Assembly (NCBI GenBank): GCA_015069465.1
Contig: SVIO01000007.1
Span: 28,832 to 92,831, forward strand
DNA from: Clostridiales bacterium
GTDB lineage: Bacteria; Bacillota; Clostridia; Christensenellales; Borkfalkiaceae
DNA length: 64,000 bases
Direction: 5' to 3'
The notes below the pieces were generated by a model, which searched no databases, was not told the DNA's origin, and worked only from the letters and a program-made list of their open reading frames with translations. The position numbers and the translations under genes are program-made. Position 1 is the first letter of the stretch, and each line of letters opens with the position of its first letter. Shown piece by piece: positions 54,193-63,339 of this stretch.

Positions 54193-54483
54193 TTATTTTT
54201 CCTTTTCTTTATTGTTTTTTTCCATTTTATCTAAACGAAAAATTTTTCTTAGCAATATGCAAACTGATATAATTGCCGTAAAACCAAGCACCGTTAGATA
54301 TATTATAAGCACGAGTTTATTGCTAGAAAAAACACCTAATATTTGCAAAATTAATCCCAAGATAGCAAGCAAAAACACGCCCTGCATACAAAAAAGGGAT
54401 AACACTTTGTAAACCACCTTAAAGCATACCGAAAATATCGTTTTTATTATTCCAAATATTAAATTACTCTTATGTAAAATCAT
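54193..54483 (-). CDS. Small membrane protein of unknown function
   Basis: A 96-residue protein with two or three hydrophobic segments (about 8-30, 34-52 and 56-78) and a charged Lys/Glu-rich tail (KMEKNNKEKEK). No family recognised. It lies 10 nt after lepB and 11 nt before the TM1266-like gene, which supports it being real. Confidence 0.7.
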   Translation of the reverse strand: MILHKSNLIFGIIKTIFSVCFKVVYKVLSLFCMQGVFLLAILGLILQILGVFSSNKLVLIIYLTVLGFTAIISVCILLRKIFRLDKMEKNNKEKEK

Positions 54484-54492
54484 GTCTTTCTC

Positions 54493-55131
54493 CTAAAACA
54501 AACTAGATAAAAATTGCCCTACATCAAAAATAAACCTACTAAACTCACGCATTGACAGTGCCCAATCTGGAACTACGCCCACCACTTGACTTGTTTTACA
54601 AGTGCCATACGCACTATATCTGCTATCTTTGCTATTTTCACGATTATCCCCTAAATAGAATATCTCGCCTTCTTTTACTTCCCAATAAGGGTTAGTCCCC
54701 ACGTAAGTAGTTATCGTTTGCTCTGGCAAATATGTTTCTTCTAATATTTCAAACTCTTGCTCGTTTTCGCCCACCCATACTTTGCCGGCTTCTATTTTGA
54801 CATAAAGGGTTTTGCCTTTTTGACCTACAACTATTGCTCTTTTTATAAGCCAATCATAACCCTTGCCATCTTGGCTTTCCTTTTCGCCATCGATAACTAT
54901 TATGTCGCCTGCTTCTGCCACCATATTTTTGTTCGCGAATAGCACGTTGCCATCGCTCAACGTTGGAGACATAGATTCTCCATCTACATAAACGCTTATC
55001 AAAATATAGTTTGTAAATATATAAATCGTCACCACAAGCAAAATTACAACGCCAAAGAAAAGGGAGAAAGCACGGTTGCTTTTTTCCTTTCTTCTGGCCT
55101 TTTCAATTAAACTATCGTATGCCTTATACAT
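54493..55131 (-). CDS. lepB: Signal peptidase I
   Basis: A 212-residue membrane serine protease with one N-terminal helix (about 22-48). Catalytic S53 in GESMSPTL, K97 in LIKRAIVV, and box E GDNRENSKDSR are all present. It cleaves signal peptides on the outer face. Its operon partners are not secretion genes. Confidence 0.96.
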   Translation of the reverse strand: MYKAYDSLIEKARRKEKSNRAFSLFFGVVILLVVTIYIFTNYILISVYVDGESMSPTLSDGNVLFANKNMVAEAGDIIVIDGEKESQDGKGYDWLIKRAIVVGQKGKTLYVKIEAGKVWVGENEQEFEILEETYLPEQTITTYVGTNPYWEVKEGEIFYLGDNRENSKDSRYSAYGTCKTSQVVGVVPDWALSMREFSRFIFDVGQFLSSLF

Positions 55132-55168
55132 AATTTCCCCTATTTTTGCTTTTGGCTAATAACCCTTA

Positions 55169-55357
55169 TTAGTCCTTATTTTGCTTTTGATAAACTTTAA
55201 TTATTTTTTGAAGTTCATCTGGCGATAAAAATATTGCTCTGCCACACTTTGTGCATTTTACTTTTATGTCTGCACCCGTGCGAACTATTTGCCACTCGTT
55301 GCCACCACAGGCATGGCTCTTTTTTGAAATGAACTTATCCCCTAAACTATATGTCAT
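55169..55357 (-). CDS. DUF951 family protein
   Basis: A 62-residue Firmicute protein. KKSHACGGNEWQIVRTGADI and KVKCTKCGRAIFLS give the DUF951 pattern with three cysteines that may bind metal. Function unknown; often near conserved housekeeping genes. Here between the hydrolase and lepB. Confidence 0.92.
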   Translation of the reverse strand: MTYSLGDKFISKKSHACGGNEWQIVRTGADIKVKCTKCGRAIFLSPDELQKIIKVYQKQNKD

Positions 55358-55374
55358 GTTTCACCTTAAAAAAA

Positions 55375-57069
55375 CTATACCCAAAGCACATTATTGATTA
55401 GGTATTCGCCTTCATCAACATTTATCTCAATAGCATCAATCTTTGCATAGTCTTTAAGCACCATACCTTCTGCAGTCTTAAACTTGTTCATTTCTATCAT
55501 TACGTTGTGCCAAACATCGCCACCTAAAAGATTTACATTTACAAAATATTCTATTTTATTGCCAAAGTAATCGCTAATTAACTTTACTACAAGCGATGTC
55601 TTTTCTTTTGCATAAACATCAAGCATTAGCATAGAAGCGTTTTTAGGTTGATATTTACTTCCTGCCATAGCAAACGTTAATAATCCACCACTACAGGTTG
55701 TCCCAACTATGCCCATAGGTCCTTTCTTTTCTCTAACAATGCCCCTATCAACTAAGTCAAAGTTTTTTGTGCATTTTATAGATGGCTTTGCCGGTGCGAA
55801 TATACTGTGTGCATTTTTTATTCTTGAAGAATATAAAATGTTGCTCTTAAACGTGCCTTTAACTTGGTCGATAGAAAAGCGCTTTGAAAGAATATTTGTG
55901 CTTATGCTCAATGAGTTTTTATACACCACATTAGCATAAGCAAATATTATTTCTGCCCCACTATATGGCGTATAGTCTGCTATATATTTTCCGTTTTCGC
56001 TTTTTTTAGCATCTATCTTTTGATAGCATCGAAGGGCTGGGTTAATCTTTTCTTCTGCAACCAAAACTTCAACCTTGTCAATCTTTACAGAACACTCTAC
56101 GTCCGTTTGAACTTCAAATATAATTTTTCCGTCTTCTATATCGCACTTAATGTCTGATTCTTTTGGCAGTTCTATATTAGCATTACATAAATATTTATCA
56201 AAAAATACAAGCGCATTGCTATAGCCTGCATAATTTATTCTGTCAGTATTATTTGGTGATATGTGCATTGCTCTATACGTCTCTTGTGGAATTTTGCTCA
56301 TTGTGTCTTGAGCCCTATCCACTTCAAAATCGTTATCATTTGTTGCACAAAGTAAAAGGGTTGGCGTTTCAATATGCAAAGCATAAGACTGAGAGTCTAT
56401 ACCTGCAATGAATTGATACATTTTGTCATCAAACTGTGGGTCTGGTTTGCCACCGAATTTATATATGCCCTTATATCCTATCCAACCATAATTAAGTGCA
56501 ATAACCGTGGCATCTAGGCTATGGTCTGAGCCTATAACTTGCCAAAGTGCCGTTGCAACTTTTGACACGCCAAAAGCACCCACCTTTGTTACAAATGGTA
56601 AATCTTTTAGGTATTTTATTGCATATTTCATAACAGCACACCACTCATACCAACAAGTTGCCTTTGCATCTTTTTTTATCGAATATAAGTTTTCTTTGAC
56701 CGTTTCATAATTTGCATAACTTACACTTAATGGATATAAGGTATAATCCTCTTTTCCTTGTGCGAATCCAGCAAGGTCAACCATTAAAACGGCATAGCCC
56801 TTACAAACCAAGTCCTTTGCAAGTTTTGAGCCGTTAGAAATAGAAAAATCTTCAACAAGCAATATCGCTGGGCACTCGGTTGCATTTTTACTGCGCATAA
56901 GTTCAGCATAAATACTCACCTTGCCGTCTTTTAGACTTCTTCCTTCTAAAATGAGTTTTGAAAAGATTATATCGTCAATATTTTGTTCTTGAACTATGTT
57001 AGCACCAACACTTTCTGGTAAATCAAAGTTTTTCCATAGTGCAGAAGGTGTTAAAATTGTTTCAAACAT
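55375..57069 (-). CDS. Alpha/beta hydrolase with C-terminal beta-rich domain
   Basis: A 564-residue cytosolic protein. Residues 65-310 look like an alpha/beta hydrolase of the dienelactone hydrolase or acyl-transferase type: ILLVEDFS, YAVLMVDLAGFAQG, a nucleophile elbow GAFGVSKVA (S169) and a candidate acid in CATNDNDFEVD; the His cannot be fixed. From about 320 the chain is beta-rich, resembling a jelly-roll or carbohydrate-binding module. Without a signal peptide it would act inside the cell. First gene of an operon leading into lepB and thyA; substrate unknown. Confidence 0.7.
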   Translation of the reverse strand: MFETILTPSALWKNFDLPESVGANIVQEQNIDDIIFSKLILEGRSLKDGKVSIYAELMRSKNATECPAILLVEDFSISNGSKLAKDLVCKGYAVLMVDLAGFAQGKEDYTLYPLSVSYANYETVKENLYSIKKDAKATCWYEWCAVMKYAIKYLKDLPFVTKVGAFGVSKVATALWQVIGSDHSLDATVIALNYGWIGYKGIYKFGGKPDPQFDDKMYQFIAGIDSQSYALHIETPTLLLCATNDNDFEVDRAQDTMSKIPQETYRAMHISPNNTDRINYAGYSNALVFFDKYLCNANIELPKESDIKCDIEDGKIIFEVQTDVECSVKIDKVEVLVAEEKINPALRCYQKIDAKKSENGKYIADYTPYSGAEIIFAYANVVYKNSLSISTNILSKRFSIDQVKGTFKSNILYSSRIKNAHSIFAPAKPSIKCTKNFDLVDRGIVREKKGPMGIVGTTCSGGLLTFAMAGSKYQPKNASMLMLDVYAKEKTSLVVKLISDYFGNKIEYFVNVNLLGGDVWHNVMIEMNKFKTAEGMVLKDYAKIDAIEINVDEGEYLINNVLWV

Positions 57070-57190
57070 ACATACCTCACCACAAAACTACCCAAAATTT
57101 AAAAATTTTATCGTTTTAAGTTGATTTTTTGGATAGTTTAGTTTATAATAGTTTTCACTCGTCTTTGAAACAAGCGATAGTATTGCTATT

Positions 57191-57207
57191 ATATTACTAA
57201 GTAATAT
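57191..57207. repeat. Inverted repeat at the hydrolase promoter start site
   Basis: ATATTAC-TAA-GTAATAT, a 7-bp inverted repeat spanning the predicted start site of the hydrolase operon. A possible operator, but AT-rich. Confidence 0.45.
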
Positions 57208-57234
57208 TATATATCATTATTATCGTCAAAGCAA
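57206..57234 (-). promoter_or_regulatory. Promoter of the hydrolase-lepB-thyA operon
   Basis: Minus strand TTGCTT (57229-57234), 17-nt spacer, TATAAT (57206-57211). A TATAAT at 57253-57258 on the plus strand may serve the divergent DnaD gene, but no good -35 box is seen for it. Confidence 0.75.
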
Positions 57235-57276
57235 GCGTTTTTTGCATTTAGATATAATTTATTAAAGGGGAAACAA

Positions 57277-58956
57277 ATGACCTGTTCTTTTTCTAAAGAG
57301 TTTTCTATCTCGGCTTACACCAATATTGAAAACTTGTTTATAACAGAATATTTGCCTATCGCTGGGGGCGATGCCGTTAAAGTTTATCTTTACGGTCTTT
57401 TCCTTTGCTCTCACCCCGATGTTGACCAGTCTGTTTCGGATATGGCTGTGTCTCTTAAAATGCAAGAAAAGGATATTATCGACTGCTTTTTGTTCTGGGA
57501 AGAATTTGGACTTTTGTCTATAGTCTCTAAAGAGCCTTTTTCGGTTCAGTATCACCCTATTCGCTCTACTTCTAGCGCTAAACCTAGAAAGTATAAGGCT
57601 GAAAAATATTCCGACTTTACTAAAGGGCTTCAAGCGCTTATTCCTAATCGTATGATTTCTACAAGTGAATATACTGAATATTTCAATATTATGGAAACTT
57701 ATTTCATTAAGCCTGAAGCAATGCTCATGATTGTTAAATATTGTATCGATAGAAAAGGCAACGACATTTCTTATCGTTATATTTCTAAAGTGGCAAAAGA
57801 TTTTGGCAACAGGTCTATAAATACTGCCGACAAAGTGGAAAAAGAACTTTCTTCTTACATTGCACAAACGGGTATCATTGAAAAAATCTTGCGTGCACTT
57901 TCCCTTCGCCGTCAACCTGACATCGAAGATGCTAATCTTCTTAAAAAGTGGACGAGCGAGTTATCTTTTGATAGCGACAACATAATCTTTGCCGCATCTA
58001 AACTTAAAAAAGGCAGTATGGAAAAACTCGATGAGTTCTTGCTTGAACTTTATGCTATTAAAAGTTTTTCTAGAGAAGAAATTGCAGGGTTTTTGGACAA
58101 AAAGAAGGCTATTTATGACCTTGCTATAAAAATCAATAAGGCGCTTTCTATTTACGTTGATGTAATAGACACCGTCGTCGATAATTATACAAAAAAATGG
58201 CTCTCTTTCGGTTTTGAAGAAGATGCGCTTTTATTTATTGCAACCCATTGCTTTAGAAATGGAAAAAATACCCTTCAAGACATGGACGAACTAATAGAAA
58301 TGTTGCGTCAGCGTGGGTTTATAACACTATCTAGCGTGGGCGACTATTTTGAAGATATTAAGAAAAACGACGAGTTTATTTCTAAACTACTTTTAACTGT
58401 TGGGCTTAATCGCAAGCCTAATTCTTGGGATAGAGAAAATCTTAATATTTGGAAAAGTTGGAACTTTTCTAACGATATGATTTTAGAAGCAGGCAAACTT
58501 GCCTCTGGCAAAAACTCACCTATCGCTTATATGAACGGTATTTTGAGTAATTGGAAAAAGGAAAATGTGTTCAGCCTAGAAAATATTTCATCTAGCGCAT
58601 CTACCACCGATAACTCTCAAGAAAATTATAATAGAGAATATGAAAGAAGACGCTCTGTCGCCCTTTCTCGTGCTCAAAAGAATAACGAGATTGCTATGGA
58701 AATTGAAGGTTTTGCCCAAATTTATAGCAAACTTAACAGCATTGAGAGAGACCTTGCTTTTGCAGAGATTTCTGGCGACAAAGATGCACTTATTAAACTT
58801 GAAAATGAAAAGAAAGAACTTACCAATAGTGGCGAAAAATTGCTTAAAACAAAAGGGCTTAACTTTGAATCGCTATCACCTATATATGCTTGCAAAAAGT
58901 GTAACGACACAGGCTATGTAGGTACGCATAGATGCGATTGCTTTGATAAAAAATAA
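57277..58956 (+). CDS. DnaD-domain primosome protein fused to a DnaI/DnaC N-terminal domain
   Basis: A 559-residue protein. Residues 1-100 resemble the DnaD/DnaB winged-helix N domain (EYLPIAGGDAVKVYLYGLFL). Two DnaD C-type repeats follow, at about 195-270 and 370-440, both reading LxRxP...W...F..D.I..A..L..G; the second ends with YMNGILSNWKKENV, the classic motif. Residues 455-559 match the N-terminal helicase-binding region of the loader DnaI/DnaC: a coiled-coil-like RRRSVALSRAQKNNEI stretch and CKKCNDTGYVGTHRCDC. The ATPase domain is missing and a terminator follows. SD AAAGGGG. Confidence 0.88.
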   Translation: MTCSFSKEFSISAYTNIENLFITEYLPIAGGDAVKVYLYGLFLCSHPDVDQSVSDMAVSLKMQEKDIIDCFLFWEEFGLLSIVSKEPFSVQYHPIRSTSSAKPRKYKAEKYSDFTKGLQALIPNRMISTSEYTEYFNIMETYFIKPEAMLMIVKYCIDRKGNDISYRYISKVAKDFGNRSINTADKVEKELSSYIAQTGIIEKILRALSLRRQPDIEDANLLKKWTSELSFDSDNIIFAASKLKKGSMEKLDEFLLELYAIKSFSREEIAGFLDKKKAIYDLAIKINKALSIYVDVIDTVVDNYTKKWLSFGFEEDALLFIATHCFRNGKNTLQDMDELIEMLRQRGFITLSSVGDYFEDIKKNDEFISKLLLTVGLNRKPNSWDRENLNIWKSWNFSNDMILEAGKLASGKNSPIAYMNGILSNWKKENVFSLENISSSASTTDNSQENYNREYERRRSVALSRAQKNNEIAMEIEGFAQIYSKLNSIERDLAFAEISGDKDALIKLENEKKELTNSGEKLLKTKGLNFESLSPIYACKKCNDTGYVGTHRCDCFDKK

Positions 58957-58970
58957 TTTAACTTAAATAA

Positions 58971-59006
58971 AAAATGCTCAAAGGTTGTTTCCTTTGAGCA
59001 TTTTTA
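58971..59006. terminator. Bidirectional terminator between the DnaD gene and gltA
   Basis: A 14-bp perfect stem AAAATGCTCAAAGG / CCTTTGAGCATTTT with T tracts on both strands, between convergent genes. Confidence 0.93.
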
Positions 59007-59020
59007 TTATTTTGATTTTT

Positions 59021-60382
59021 CTATTTTCTATCTTCTAACTTGATGTATTCGTTTCTGCCGTTTGTTGATACGTATGCAGGACGGATAATTTTACCATTAT
59101 TGTAAAGTTCTTCAAGTCTATGTGCACACCAGCCAGACATTCTTGCAATGGCAAACATTGGTGTGAAAAGTTCGACAGGAAGACCGAGCATATTATAAAC
59201 GAAACCACTATAAAAGTCCACGTTTGCCGATACGCCCTTTATAATCTTTCTCTTTTCACAAATGAGTTTTTGAGAAATCTTTTCAACCTTATCGTAAAGT
59301 TTGAATTCTTTGTTTCTGCCCTTTTCGCTTGCTAGTTGACGAACGAAGCCCTTAAACACTTCTGCTCTTGGGTCAGAAATAGAATAAACGGCGTGTCCCA
59401 TACCATAAACTAAGCCTGACTTATCAAATACTTCGCCAGCAAGCATTTTTGATATGTATTCACGGATTTCTTCATCGTCATCCCAATCTTTAACGTTTTT
59501 CTTTATGTCTGCAAACATATCCATAACCTTGATGTTTGCGCCACCGTGTCTTGGTCCTTTTAATGAACAAAGTGCAGCAGTTATTGTTGAATATGTGTCA
59601 GTGCCAGCAGATGTTACAACGTGGGTTGTAAATGTTGAGTTGTTGCCACCACCATGTTCAGCGTGCAAGATAAATGCAATGTCCAAAACCTTTGCTTCAA
59701 GTTCGGTGAACTTGTTGTCTGGACGGAGCATATGTAAAACGTTTTCTGCCGTTGAATAGTCTGGGCGTGGTCTGTGAATATATAATGACTTACCTTCATT
59801 ATAGTGCATATGTGCATTATAAGCATATACTGCAAGCATAGGCATTATTGAAATAAGTGCCAAACTTTGCCTTAGAACATTTTCTAAAGAGTTGTCAAGT
59901 GCATAATGGTCATAACTATAAAGTGCCAAAGTGCATTTTGAAATAGCGTTCATAATGTCTTTATTTGGCGCTTTCATAATAACGTCTCTAACAAAGTTTT
60001 TTGGAAGTTTTCTATATGCTGATAAAAGTTTGTTAAACTCGATAAGTTCTTCTCTATTAGGCAACTTATTAAAAAGCAAAAGATAGGTTGCTTCTTCAAA
60101 ACCAGCACGCAACTCATCGTTATAGTTATCAATCATTGTTTTAACATTGATACCACGATAGTATAGTTCGCCCGAAACAGGCGTTACCACCCCGTCAATT
60201 ACCTTTTTTGCAATAACGTCTGAAATGTCTGTTAGCCCAGTGATAACGCCAGCGCCATTTTCATCTCTTAAACCTTTTTTAACTTGATTATCCTTGTATT
60301 CCTTTTCGGTAAACTTTGGATTTTTTTGATACAACTTAGAAAGTTTTTCAATTTCTACTTGTTGATAATGTGTATTTGTCAT
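59021..60382 (-). CDS. gltA: Citrate synthase
   Basis: A 453-residue enzyme condensing acetyl-CoA and oxaloacetate. HAEHGGGNNSTFTTHVV and LKGPRHGGANIKVMD hold catalytic His residues, and GMGHAVYSISDPRAEVFK the Asp region. The longer clostridial form. It is monocistronic; aconitase and isocitrate dehydrogenase are not nearby, so it probably serves glutamate synthesis. Confidence 0.96.
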   Translation of the reverse strand: MTNTHYQQVEIEKLSKLYQKNPKFTEKEYKDNQVKKGLRDENGAGVITGLTDISDVIAKKVIDGVVTPVSGELYYRGINVKTMIDNYNDELRAGFEEATYLLLFNKLPNREELIEFNKLLSAYRKLPKNFVRDVIMKAPNKDIMNAISKCTLALYSYDHYALDNSLENVLRQSLALISIMPMLAVYAYNAHMHYNEGKSLYIHRPRPDYSTAENVLHMLRPDNKFTELEAKVLDIAFILHAEHGGGNNSTFTTHVVTSAGTDTYSTITAALCSLKGPRHGGANIKVMDMFADIKKNVKDWDDDEEIREYISKMLAGEVFDKSGLVYGMGHAVYSISDPRAEVFKGFVRQLASEKGRNKEFKLYDKVEKISQKLICEKRKIIKGVSANVDFYSGFVYNMLGLPVELFTPMFAIARMSGWCAHRLEELYNNGKIIRPAYVSTNGRNEYIKLEDRK

Positions 60383-60406
60383 AATACTTCTCCCATAATT
60401 TAAGTT

Positions 60407-60435
60407 ATTTTAGCATTTATTACTAAAAATGTCAA
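60407..60435 (-). promoter_or_regulatory. Promoter of gltA
   Basis: Minus strand TTGACA (60430-60435), 17-nt spacer, TAAAAT (60407-60412). Start near 60400, leader about 18 nt with GGGAG SD. Confidence 0.88.
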
Positions 60436-60501
60436 ATAAATATACTAGTTATGCTATTTGTTTTAGTTATAACCATATATATTTTCACTTTTTGACTAAA
60501 A

Positions 60502-60538
60502 AAATAAAGGACTTAAGCGTTTTTACTTAAGCCCTTTT
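60502..60538 (-). terminator. Terminator of the hom operon
   Basis: Stem GGGCTTAAG / CTTAAGTCC with an 8-nt loop, followed on the minus strand by TTTATTTTTTT. Confidence 0.9.
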
Positions 60539-60555
60539 TGTTTTTGCTTTTATTA

Positions 60556-61839
60556 TTAGTCTTCAATTCTAATAACTGAATTTACTTTAATCATTTCTGG
60601 AAGAGTTGAAAGTTTATCAAGAGTTTTCTTAACTGCGCCTTCAGCACAAACGTGTGTGTTGACAACTATTTGAGCGCTGTTATCACTGCCACCAACTTGC
60701 TTTACTTCTGCAATGCTGATGTTGTTTTTAGCAAAAGTTGTTGCTATCTTTGCAAGAACGCCTGCCATATCCTTAACTGTTAAACGGATATAGTATTTAG
60801 AAGTAAAGTCTTTAACAAACTTTGTTTCCTTATTGCCTTGTGCGTTGTTTTTAAAACTTGCATAGAAATATTCGTTATGTTTTGCTGCAAAAATAATGTC
60901 TGAAACGATTGCGCTACCTGTTGGAAGAGCGCCTGCGCCCCTGCCATAAAGCATAATTTCGCCAACTGCATCGCCAACTAAATGCACTGCGTTAAATGAA
61001 TCGTTTACGCTTGCAAGTGGGTTATCGTTTTTGATAAATGTTGGGTGAACTCTAACTTCAACGCCCTTTTCTGTATCTTTACCGATACCTAAGAGTTTAA
61101 GAGTATAGCCCATTTCTTTACCTTGAGCAATGTCTTCTTTAGTGATAGCCGTTATACCTTCTCTATAAACGTTTTCAATGCAAATTTTCTTGTTAAATGC
61201 AAGGCTTGATAAAATAGAAAGTTTATATGTTGCATCAAAGCCTTCTACATCGGCTGTAGGGTCGAACTCTGCATAGCCTAAGCGTTGTGCTTCTTTTAAT
61301 GCTTCTTCATATGACCAACCTTCATAAGCCATTTTTGTCAAAATGTAGTTTGTTGTGCCGTTGATAATACCTTTGATAGATAAAATCTTGTTTGCTTGCA
61401 TGCCGTCGATAAGCGTACGAATGATAGGTACCCCACCCACGCAACTTGCTTCAAAAAAGAGTCCTGCGTTCATCTTTTTTGCTTCAGCTTCGAGTTCTGG
61501 CCAATGCTTTGCAAATAATTCTTTATTTGATGTTACAACGGTCTTACCACTCATAAGTGCTGTTTTAACAAAAGTTTTTGCAACACCCGTGCCACCGATA
61601 ACTTCAACAACGATATCTACTTCTGGGTTAGAGCAAACTTCTTCAATGCTTGATGCAATCTTGCTCTCTTCAATGCCGAGAGAAAGTGCTCTTTCTTTAT
61701 TCTTTTCAAGAACGGCTTGAACTGTTATGTCAACACCTTGAGTCTTTTTGAAGTATTCTTTGTTTTTTGTTAGAATTTCGTATGTGCCACCACCGACAAC
61801 ACCTAATCCTAAAATAGCAACGCCTGCTTTCTTTAACAT
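60556..61839 (-). CDS. hom: Homoserine dehydrogenase
   Basis: A 427-residue NAD(P)-dependent enzyme reducing aspartate semialdehyde to homoserine. ILGLGVVGGGTYEIL is the nucleotide site; KGIINGTTNYILTKM and GYAEFDPTADVEGFDA are catalytic signatures near 170-215. A C-terminal ACT domain (about 350-427) suggests threonine feedback. Third gene of the ECF-coaX-hom run, 12 nt after coaX. Confidence 0.96.
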   Translation of the reverse strand: MLKKAGVAILGLGVVGGGTYEILTKNKEYFKKTQGVDITVQAVLEKNKERALSLGIEESKIASSIEEVCSNPEVDIVVEVIGGTGVAKTFVKTALMSGKTVVTSNKELFAKHWPELEAEAKKMNAGLFFEASCVGGVPIIRTLIDGMQANKILSIKGIINGTTNYILTKMAYEGWSYEEALKEAQRLGYAEFDPTADVEGFDATYKLSILSSLAFNKKICIENVYREGITAITKEDIAQGKEMGYTLKLLGIGKDTEKGVEVRVHPTFIKNDNPLASVNDSFNAVHLVGDAVGEIMLYGRGAGALPTGSAIVSDIIFAAKHNEYFYASFKNNAQGNKETKFVKDFTSKYYIRLTVKDMAGVLAKIATTFAKNNISIAEVKQVGGSDNSAQIVVNTHVCAEGAVKKTLDKLSTLPEMIKVNSVIRIED

Positions 61840-61851
61840 AATAATCTCCTT

Positions 61852-62619
61852 TTATTTGTTAAGTTCGTATATAATTTTAAGCCCATCTAAAGTCAATGTT
61901 CTATCGACTAAATTTATGAGTTTTACTTCTTTTGCAATAATTTCGCCAAGACCACCTGTTGCAACTACCTTAATCTCATCTAGTCCAAGTTCTTTTTTTA
62001 TTCTTTTAAGAATATTTTCAACAAGTCCTGCAAAACCAAAGATGATACCTGCTTGCATGCAGTGTTTTGTGTTCCTGCCTATAACCGTTTTTGGTGCATC
62101 GAGTTCTACCATTGGTAGTTGCGCCGTTTTTGTTGCTAAGCCTTCAAGCGAAGTCTTTATTCCCGGTGCGATTACAACGCCAAGTAGTTCGCATTTTTCG
62201 GTTATTACATCAAACGTCGTGGCTGTTCCAAAGTCTATAACAACGATAGGGCCACCATACTTGTTAAATGCCGATACGCTGTTAACAATAATGTCTGCAC
62301 CCACTTCTCTTGGGTTTTCTGCCTTGATGTTAAGCCCTGTTTTTATCCCAGGCCCAACTATAATTGGCGAAATGCCAAAAAAGTATTCACACATGTGACA
62401 AATGGTGTAGTTTAAGGCTGGGATAACCGATGAAAAGATAATTCCATCGATATCGCTCTTTTTTATATCCTTATCCGATAAAAGTCCAACTAAAACCGAG
62501 CCGTATTCATCTGCCGTTCTTGATATTCTTGAAGACACCCTAAACGATGCCACAAGTTTATCACCGTCAAACACACCGTATTTTATATTTGTATTTCCTA
62601 AATCTATTGCGAGAAGCAT
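61852..62619 (-). CDS. coaX: Type III pantothenate kinase
   Basis: A 255-residue ASKHA-fold kinase starting CoA synthesis. LLAIDLGNTNIKYGVFDG at the N-terminus, NPREVGADIIVN, VIDFGTATTFDVI and GVVIAPGIKTSLEGL are hallmark motifs. It lies 14 nt after a vitamin-uptake S component, supporting pantothenate as that protein's ligand. Confidence 0.97.
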   Translation of the reverse strand: MLLAIDLGNTNIKYGVFDGDKLVASFRVSSRISRTADEYGSVLVGLLSDKDIKKSDIDGIIFSSVIPALNYTICHMCEYFFGISPIIVGPGIKTGLNIKAENPREVGADIIVNSVSAFNKYGGPIVVIDFGTATTFDVITEKCELLGVVIAPGIKTSLEGLATKTAQLPMVELDAPKTVIGRNTKHCMQAGIIFGFAGLVENILKRIKKELGLDEIKVVATGGLGEIIAKEVKLINLVDRTLTLDGLKIIYELNK

Positions 62620-62633
62620 TTATTTTCCCCTAC

Positions 62634-63236
62634 TTAGTTAGATTTTTTTAAGGCTTTAACAACCCTTTGTATCATTGGAATAAATATCAAATTTACTGCC
62701 ATTTCTAAAACAAAGTTGAGCCAAATTATTGCAAAAACTGTTGTAAATACCGTTCCTGCAGTGCTTACCCCCATACCCAAGAAGGTTGCCGTGGTATCTT
62801 TCATTAAAACTATACCGAGCATATAAATTCCTGTGTTTACGATAGGAAGTATAACAGCACTTACGCAAACTGCCAAAAATTCCTTCTTTTTTGATAAGAA
62901 CTTAAACACCAACCCAGACACTAAGCCTGCAATAGTTGTTTTGCCTATGCAAATTAAGGTTAATATAACTGGATGTGCTTGAAAAAGTGTTGCTGTAAAA
63001 GGTTCTCCACCGAGCACTGCTGCGCTTATAAACACAACTAGTCCACTTGTAAAGCCGACTATTGCACCAGCAAAAGCACCAAGCAAAATTCCTGCAAATG
63101 CGATAGGAATTAAACTAAAGTTAAGGGTTACCCCAAACATAGGTATTGCACTTGCAAAAAGTTGCAAAACGATTACAAGTGCCACTAAAATGCCAAGTAG
63201 TGCGACATTTTTTGCTGAAAAAAACTTACTATTCAT
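62634..63236 (-). CDS. ECF transporter substrate-binding S component (pantothenate candidate)
   Basis: A 200-residue membrane protein with six helices and the S-component start NVALLGILVALVIVLQLFAS. GAFAGAIVGFTSGLVVFI is typical of the ECF S fold. Substrate is inferred only from the adjacent coaX. The energy-coupling genes ecfA and ecfT are not in the window. The TTG four codons upstream lies in the TTGGAGG SD; the ATG at 63236 is chosen. Confidence 0.88.
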   Translation of the reverse strand: MNSKFFSAKNVALLGILVALVIVLQLFASAIPMFGVTLNFSLIPIAFAGILLGAFAGAIVGFTSGLVVFISAAVLGGEPFTATLFQAHPVILTLICIGKTTIAGLVSGLVFKFLSKKKEFLAVCVSAVILPIVNTGIYMLGIVLMKDTTATFLGMGVSTAGTVFTTVFAIIWLNFVLEMAVNLIFIPMIQRVVKALKKSN

Positions 63237-63239
63237 AAT

Positions 63240-63335
63240 AACCTCCAATCAGATTTCCTTTAGAATATCTGTTGCCAAAAAATATTATTCGCTTTATTAG
63301 TCAGCCTTAAATAATAATGACTGCTAACCGAATAT
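63240..63335 (-). promoter_or_regulatory. Structured leader of the ECF-coaX-hom operon
   Basis: The predicted 97-nt leader can form an outer stem TATTCG / CGAATA closing TTAG-CAG / CTG-CTAA with a bulged A, and a second hairpin CAGAT / ATCTG just before the SD. No named riboswitch recognised. Confidence 0.45.
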
Positions 63336-63339
63336 AGTT

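Noticed and set aside
57262..57915. Minus-strand 217-codon frame within the DnaD gene
   Set aside because: Lies fully antisense to the DnaD-DnaI protein, with an unlikely composition rich in Phe, Arg and His; no SD.
61748..62398. Plus-strand 216-codon frame over coaX and hom
   Set aside because: Antisense to two firmly identified genes; no SD and Ser/Pro-rich shadow composition.
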